Below are positions 6,601 through 8,363 of a stretch of DNA of 8,363 nucleotides, piece by piece; positions within the stretch are counted from its first letter, which is position 1; each line of letters opens with the position of its first letter. The DNA comes from an uncultured Butyrivibrio sp. (lineage in GTDB: Bacteria > Bacillota > Clostridia > Lachnospirales > Lachnospiraceae), in assembly GCF_947169445.1 (NCBI RefSeq), contig NZ_CAMVPU010000101.1, positions 1 to 8,363 of the forward strand, read 5' to 3'. Position numbers and translations under genes: made by a program. The notes beneath the pieces were generated by a model. The model did no database searches, had not been told where the DNA came from, and saw only the letters and a list, made by a program, of their open reading frames with translations.

Positions 6601-7626
6601 TCAAAAATATTCGTTCATAAAAGCCGAGCTTACCTCTATACTCATAACCGGGCTGTTGTCTATCCAGTTCACATGTGTTTCCAATATAACCGCCTTAACA
6701 CCAGCCCCTTTTATTTTTGTGGAAACCCCCTCAAGATTCATGTTTCCACTTCCCAGTTCAGTAGCCTTTTCCTTAAGGATAGGCGTCATGTATGGACCCT
6801 TTTGGGTGTTTCCCCTATCGTTTATATGCCAGTATTTAAGGCGAGAACCCAGTTTATCAATGATGGCGTATAGATCTGCTCCGCCATCAGCCATCCAGAA
6901 TGTATCCAGTTCAAAATTTACATAATCTGCATCTGTGTTCTCTATTAGAATCTCGTATGCTGTTTTTCCTGAACCCACCTTCTGGAGTTCACAGTTGTGA
7001 TTATGATATAAAAGAGTAATTCCTTCCTGTTTAAGTGCCTTTCCTGCAGCATTAAGCCTCTCTGCAAGTGATGTCACCTCTTCTAAACTACTATAATCAA
7101 ATCTGTACATTCCAGTTATCACCACTGTATCTGTTCCATAGCTTTTAGCCAGCTCAGCGACTTTTGTGGGATCAGCCTCAATAGCTCCAAGGTTAGAATG
7201 AAGACTGCTTACTTTAAGGCCGCTCTCATATATGAGAGTATGCCAGTCCTGATAGCCACTGTTACCAATATCCATCCCACCAAACTTTGTCAGAAGCTTT
7301 ACTATAAAAGACGATTTCTCAACCATGAAATCATTAAGCTCTATATAATCATATCCGGTAGCCTTGATTCTTTTTAACGCATCCAGGGCAGCGTCATGGT
7401 TTTTTGCCACTTTTCCAAGCATTATCTGCTGTACACCTTTCTTTATGGTATCATCACTCTCATTCAACGCCTTTGTATAATAAGCTGCGATTTCTTCACT
7501 TGTGACTTCATAGGGTCCGGCTGTGAAATTCATATACATTTTCCTTCCCAGTATCGCTACAACCGCAATAAACAAAACTACAATAATCCCAAAGAATACC
7601 ATGTTCTTCTCCTTTAATTTTCTCAT
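6601..7626 (-). CDS. Membrane-anchored sugar-phosphate isomerase/epimerase-like TIM-barrel protein
   Basis: Protein of 341 residues of the xylose-isomerase-like TIM-barrel superfamily (COG1082 type: sugar isomerases, epimerases, inosose dehydratases). The barrel runs from about 75 to 340. Candidate metal or catalytic residues lie in expected strands: YHNHNCEL (207-214), FELDTFW (238-244, Asp241), YWHINDRG (265-272, His267) and ILETHVNW (314-321, Glu316). GSGNMNLEG (292-300) matches the glycine loop of the family. Unusually, it opens with MRKLKEKN and an uninterrupted hydrophobic stretch (9-27) with no cysteine for lipidation and no clear cleavage site. This predicts a signal anchor with the barrel outside the membrane. 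GAAGGGA lies 10 nt before the ATG at 7626. A better AAGGAG precedes an in-frame ATG at 7602 (333 residues), which would remove the basic N-terminus. It is divergent from a second TetR gene. Substrate unknown. Confidence 0.82.
   Translation of the reverse strand: MRKLKEKNMVFFGIIVVLFIAVVAILGRKMYMNFTAGPYEVTSEEIAAYYTKALNESDDTIKKGVQQIMLGKVAKNHDAALDALKRIKATGYDYIELNDFMVEKSSFIVKLLTKFGGMDIGNSGYQDWHTLIYESGLKVSSLHSNLGAIEADPTKVAELAKSYGTDTVVITGMYRFDYSSLEEVTSLAERLNAAGKALKQEGITLLYHNHNCELQKVGSGKTAYEILIENTDADYVNFELDTFWMADGGADLYAIIDKLGSRLKYWHINDRGNTQKGPYMTPILKEKATELGSGNMNLEGVSTKIKGAGVKAVILETHVNWIDNSPVMSIEVSSAFMNEYF
7609..7614 (-). promoter_or_regulatory. Strong internal ribosome site offering an alternative isomerase start
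   Basis: AAGGAG lies 6 nt before the in-frame ATG at 7600-7602, inside the first eight codons of the longer reading. By ribosome-site strength alone the start would be 7602. I kept 7626 because the basic residues it adds form a normal n-region for the following hydrophobic segment. Both forms may be made. Confidence 0.4.
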
Positions 7627-7654
7627 TTTCTATATGTCCCTTCTTTTTCTAATT

Positions 7655-7683
7655 ATGTTATAATCAACATGTGTTTATTTCAA
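7655..7683 (-). promoter_or_regulatory. Promoter of the isomerase-like gene
   Basis: Minus strand TTGAAA (7678-7683) and TAACAT (7655-7660) are separated by 17 bp. The -35 is close to consensus and the -10 matches four of six positions. Transcription would start near 7648, leaving a leader of about 20 nt before the ATG at 7626. The -10 overlaps the -10 of the divergent tetR promoter. Confidence 0.45.
7656..7664 (+). promoter_or_regulatory. Extended -10 promoter of the second tetR gene
   Basis: TGTTATAAT contains a perfect -10 hexamer (7659-7664) with the upstream TG of an extended -10, which can substitute for a poor -35; I see no good -35 near 7636-7641. Transcription would begin near 7671, so an upstream GTG at 7671 cannot be the translation start. 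Confidence 0.55.
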
Positions 7684-7710
7684 GCGACAAATTATTTCGA
7701 AATGTTGATT
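7662..7710. repeat. Perfect 9-bp inverted repeat, candidate TetR operator pair
   Basis: AATCAACAT (7662-7670) and ATGTTGATT (7702-7710) are exact reverse complements with 31 bp between them, 40 bp centre to centre. The left arm overlaps the -10 box and start site of the tetR promoter and adjoins the -10 of the divergent promoter. The right arm ends 1 bp before the tetR ribosome site. A separate perfect 10-bp palindrome, ATTTCGAAAT (7694-7703), touches the right arm. Position and symmetry suggest binding sites for the adjacent TetR protein; this is inferred. Confidence 0.5.
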
Positions 7711-7721
7711 TTGGAGGGAAT

Positions 7722-8279
7722 ATGACTGCTTCAGGAGAAACAAAGATATTACACACTAAAGAAAATGTAAGAAATGCACTGATACAAATGCTGATAAGCA
7801 CAGACATAGACAAGATCACAATTAAAGAGCTTTGCCGGATTTCCCAGATTAACCGGACAACTTTTTATAAATATTATGGCAGTCAGTATGATGTATTGAA
7901 TGAAATTGCGACCATTTACACTAATAAAACAGCTGATCTGCTTTTGAATGATCTGAATAGCGGTCGTAAAATTGAAGACAATCTCATAGCCGCACTTCAG
8001 TTTATAAAAGAAAATGCAGCTTTTTTTAACCTGTTTTTGAATAACAGCAATACAAGTCTTACATCAAGCATAATAACTACCCTGCCTTCTTTTGACAGCT
8101 TTATTATGTCATCTATGAATCAAAAGCTGTCCGACAATGAAAAAAAATATCTGGCTGCATTTGTGCTGTATGGCAGCATAAAGATAATAGCTGACTGGGT
8201 GTTGGATGGATGCACATTAAGCTGTAAAAGTATTGGTAGCTTGATATTAACTGCTTCAGGAAAAGTAATAGGAGCCTAA
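7722..8279 (+). CDS. TetR/AcrR-family transcriptional regulator (divergent to isomerase-like gene)
   Basis: Regulator of 185 residues, probably repressing itself and the divergent isomerase-like gene. The helix-turn-helix lies at about 14-52, with ITIKELCRISQINRTTFYKYY (32-52) holding the R-x-TFY-x-x-Y recognition helix. The C-terminal segment YLAAFVLYGSIKIIADWVLDGC (143-164) places it in the same TetR_C_8/DhaS-like group as the other TetR here. I chose the ATG at 7722 because TGGAGG (7712-7717) lies 4 nt before it and the predicted transcript starts near 7671. The longer reading from a GTG at 7671 would add 17 residues unlike a TetR N-terminus. No downstream gene is visible before the window ends. 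The ligand is unknown; a sugar-related metabolite is a guess from the neighbour. Confidence 0.88.
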   Translation: MTASGETKILHTKENVRNALIQMLISTDIDKITIKELCRISQINRTTFYKYYGSQYDVLNEIATIYTNKTADLLLNDLNSGRKIEDNLIAALQFIKENAAFFNLFLNNSNTSLTSSIITTLPSFDSFIMSSMNQKLSDNEKKYLAAFVLYGSIKIIADWVLDGCTLSCKSIGSLILTASGKVIGA

Positions 8280-8363
8280 TTTGGATGCGTTATTAAGTCC
8301 ATATGAAGCTTCAAACCACTAGTTTTCTACCCTTTAATTGGTGCGCAAACAGGGAACTGCGCC
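8280..8363. other. Non-coding 3' edge with a possible truncated hairpin
   Basis: After the second tetR stop there are 84 bp with no supported gene. GCGCA (8343-8347) and TGCGC (8358-8362) form a 5-bp stem around a 10-nt loop, extendable by a further G-C pair past a 1-nt bulge. The right arm touches the window end, so a following U-tract or a longer stem cannot be seen. It may be the tetR terminator. A 10-bp palindrome, TGAAGCTTCA (8304-8313), is probably chance. Confidence 0.3.

Noticed and set aside
6595..6606. Perfect 12-bp palindrome TTTTGATCAAAA at the tetR/isomerase junction as a terminator
   Set aside because: It has no loop and no GC-rich stem, so it would not form a stable RNA hairpin. 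The hairpin at 6522-6558 is a far better terminator.
7671..7721. GTG start at 7671 for the second TetR
   Set aside because: It coincides with the predicted transcription start, has no ribosome site, and the added residues do not look like a TetR N-terminus.

Overview
The window looks like chromosomal DNA of a low-to-moderate GC Gram-positive anaerobe, most probably Lachnospiraceae (Butyrivibrio or a relative). This is inferred from strong AAGGAG-type ribosome binding sites, AT-rich intergenic regions, a YesN-like AraC regulator with the middle domain common in that family, and a clostridial-style GH2 beta-galactosidase with a C-terminal tail. No sequence search was possible, so the taxonomic call is an inference. 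I see no rRNA, tRNA, CRISPR array, insertion sequence or phage gene.

The window holds seven genes in three divergent modules. Module 1 (6-3670): a cytoplasmic GH2 glycosidase on the minus strand faces away from an AraC-type activator on the plus strand. They share a 251-bp AT-rich region with four copies of a GCAATA element, a likely operator array. Module 2 (3692-6583): a MATE-family exporter and a CTP-dependent polyprenol/phytol-kinase-like membrane enzyme form a minus-strand operon whose genes overlap by 17 bp. It is divergent from a TetR-type regulator, with a 15-bp near-palindrome and a good promoter between them. Module 3 (6601-8279): a membrane-anchored member of the sugar-phosphate isomerase/epimerase TIM-barrel superfamily on the minus strand is divergent from a second TetR-type regulator. 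A 95-bp intergenic region there carries overlapping divergent -10 boxes and a perfect 9-bp inverted repeat.

The modules meet in two tight convergent junctions, 21 bp (3671-3691) and 17 bp (6584-6600). Neither junction has room for a terminator. For the isomerase-like gene, a good intrinsic terminator is instead written in antisense inside the last 60 bp of the opposing tetR gene.

The first module is a plausible sugar-inducible glycoside-use unit. The second looks like a self-regulated efflux unit. The third is the least ordinary, because a normally cytosolic fold appears to be tethered to the membrane; its substrate is unknown. The most useful second looks are the membrane-anchored isomerase-like protein, the two operator arrays, the MATE/lipid-kinase coupling and the embedded terminator.
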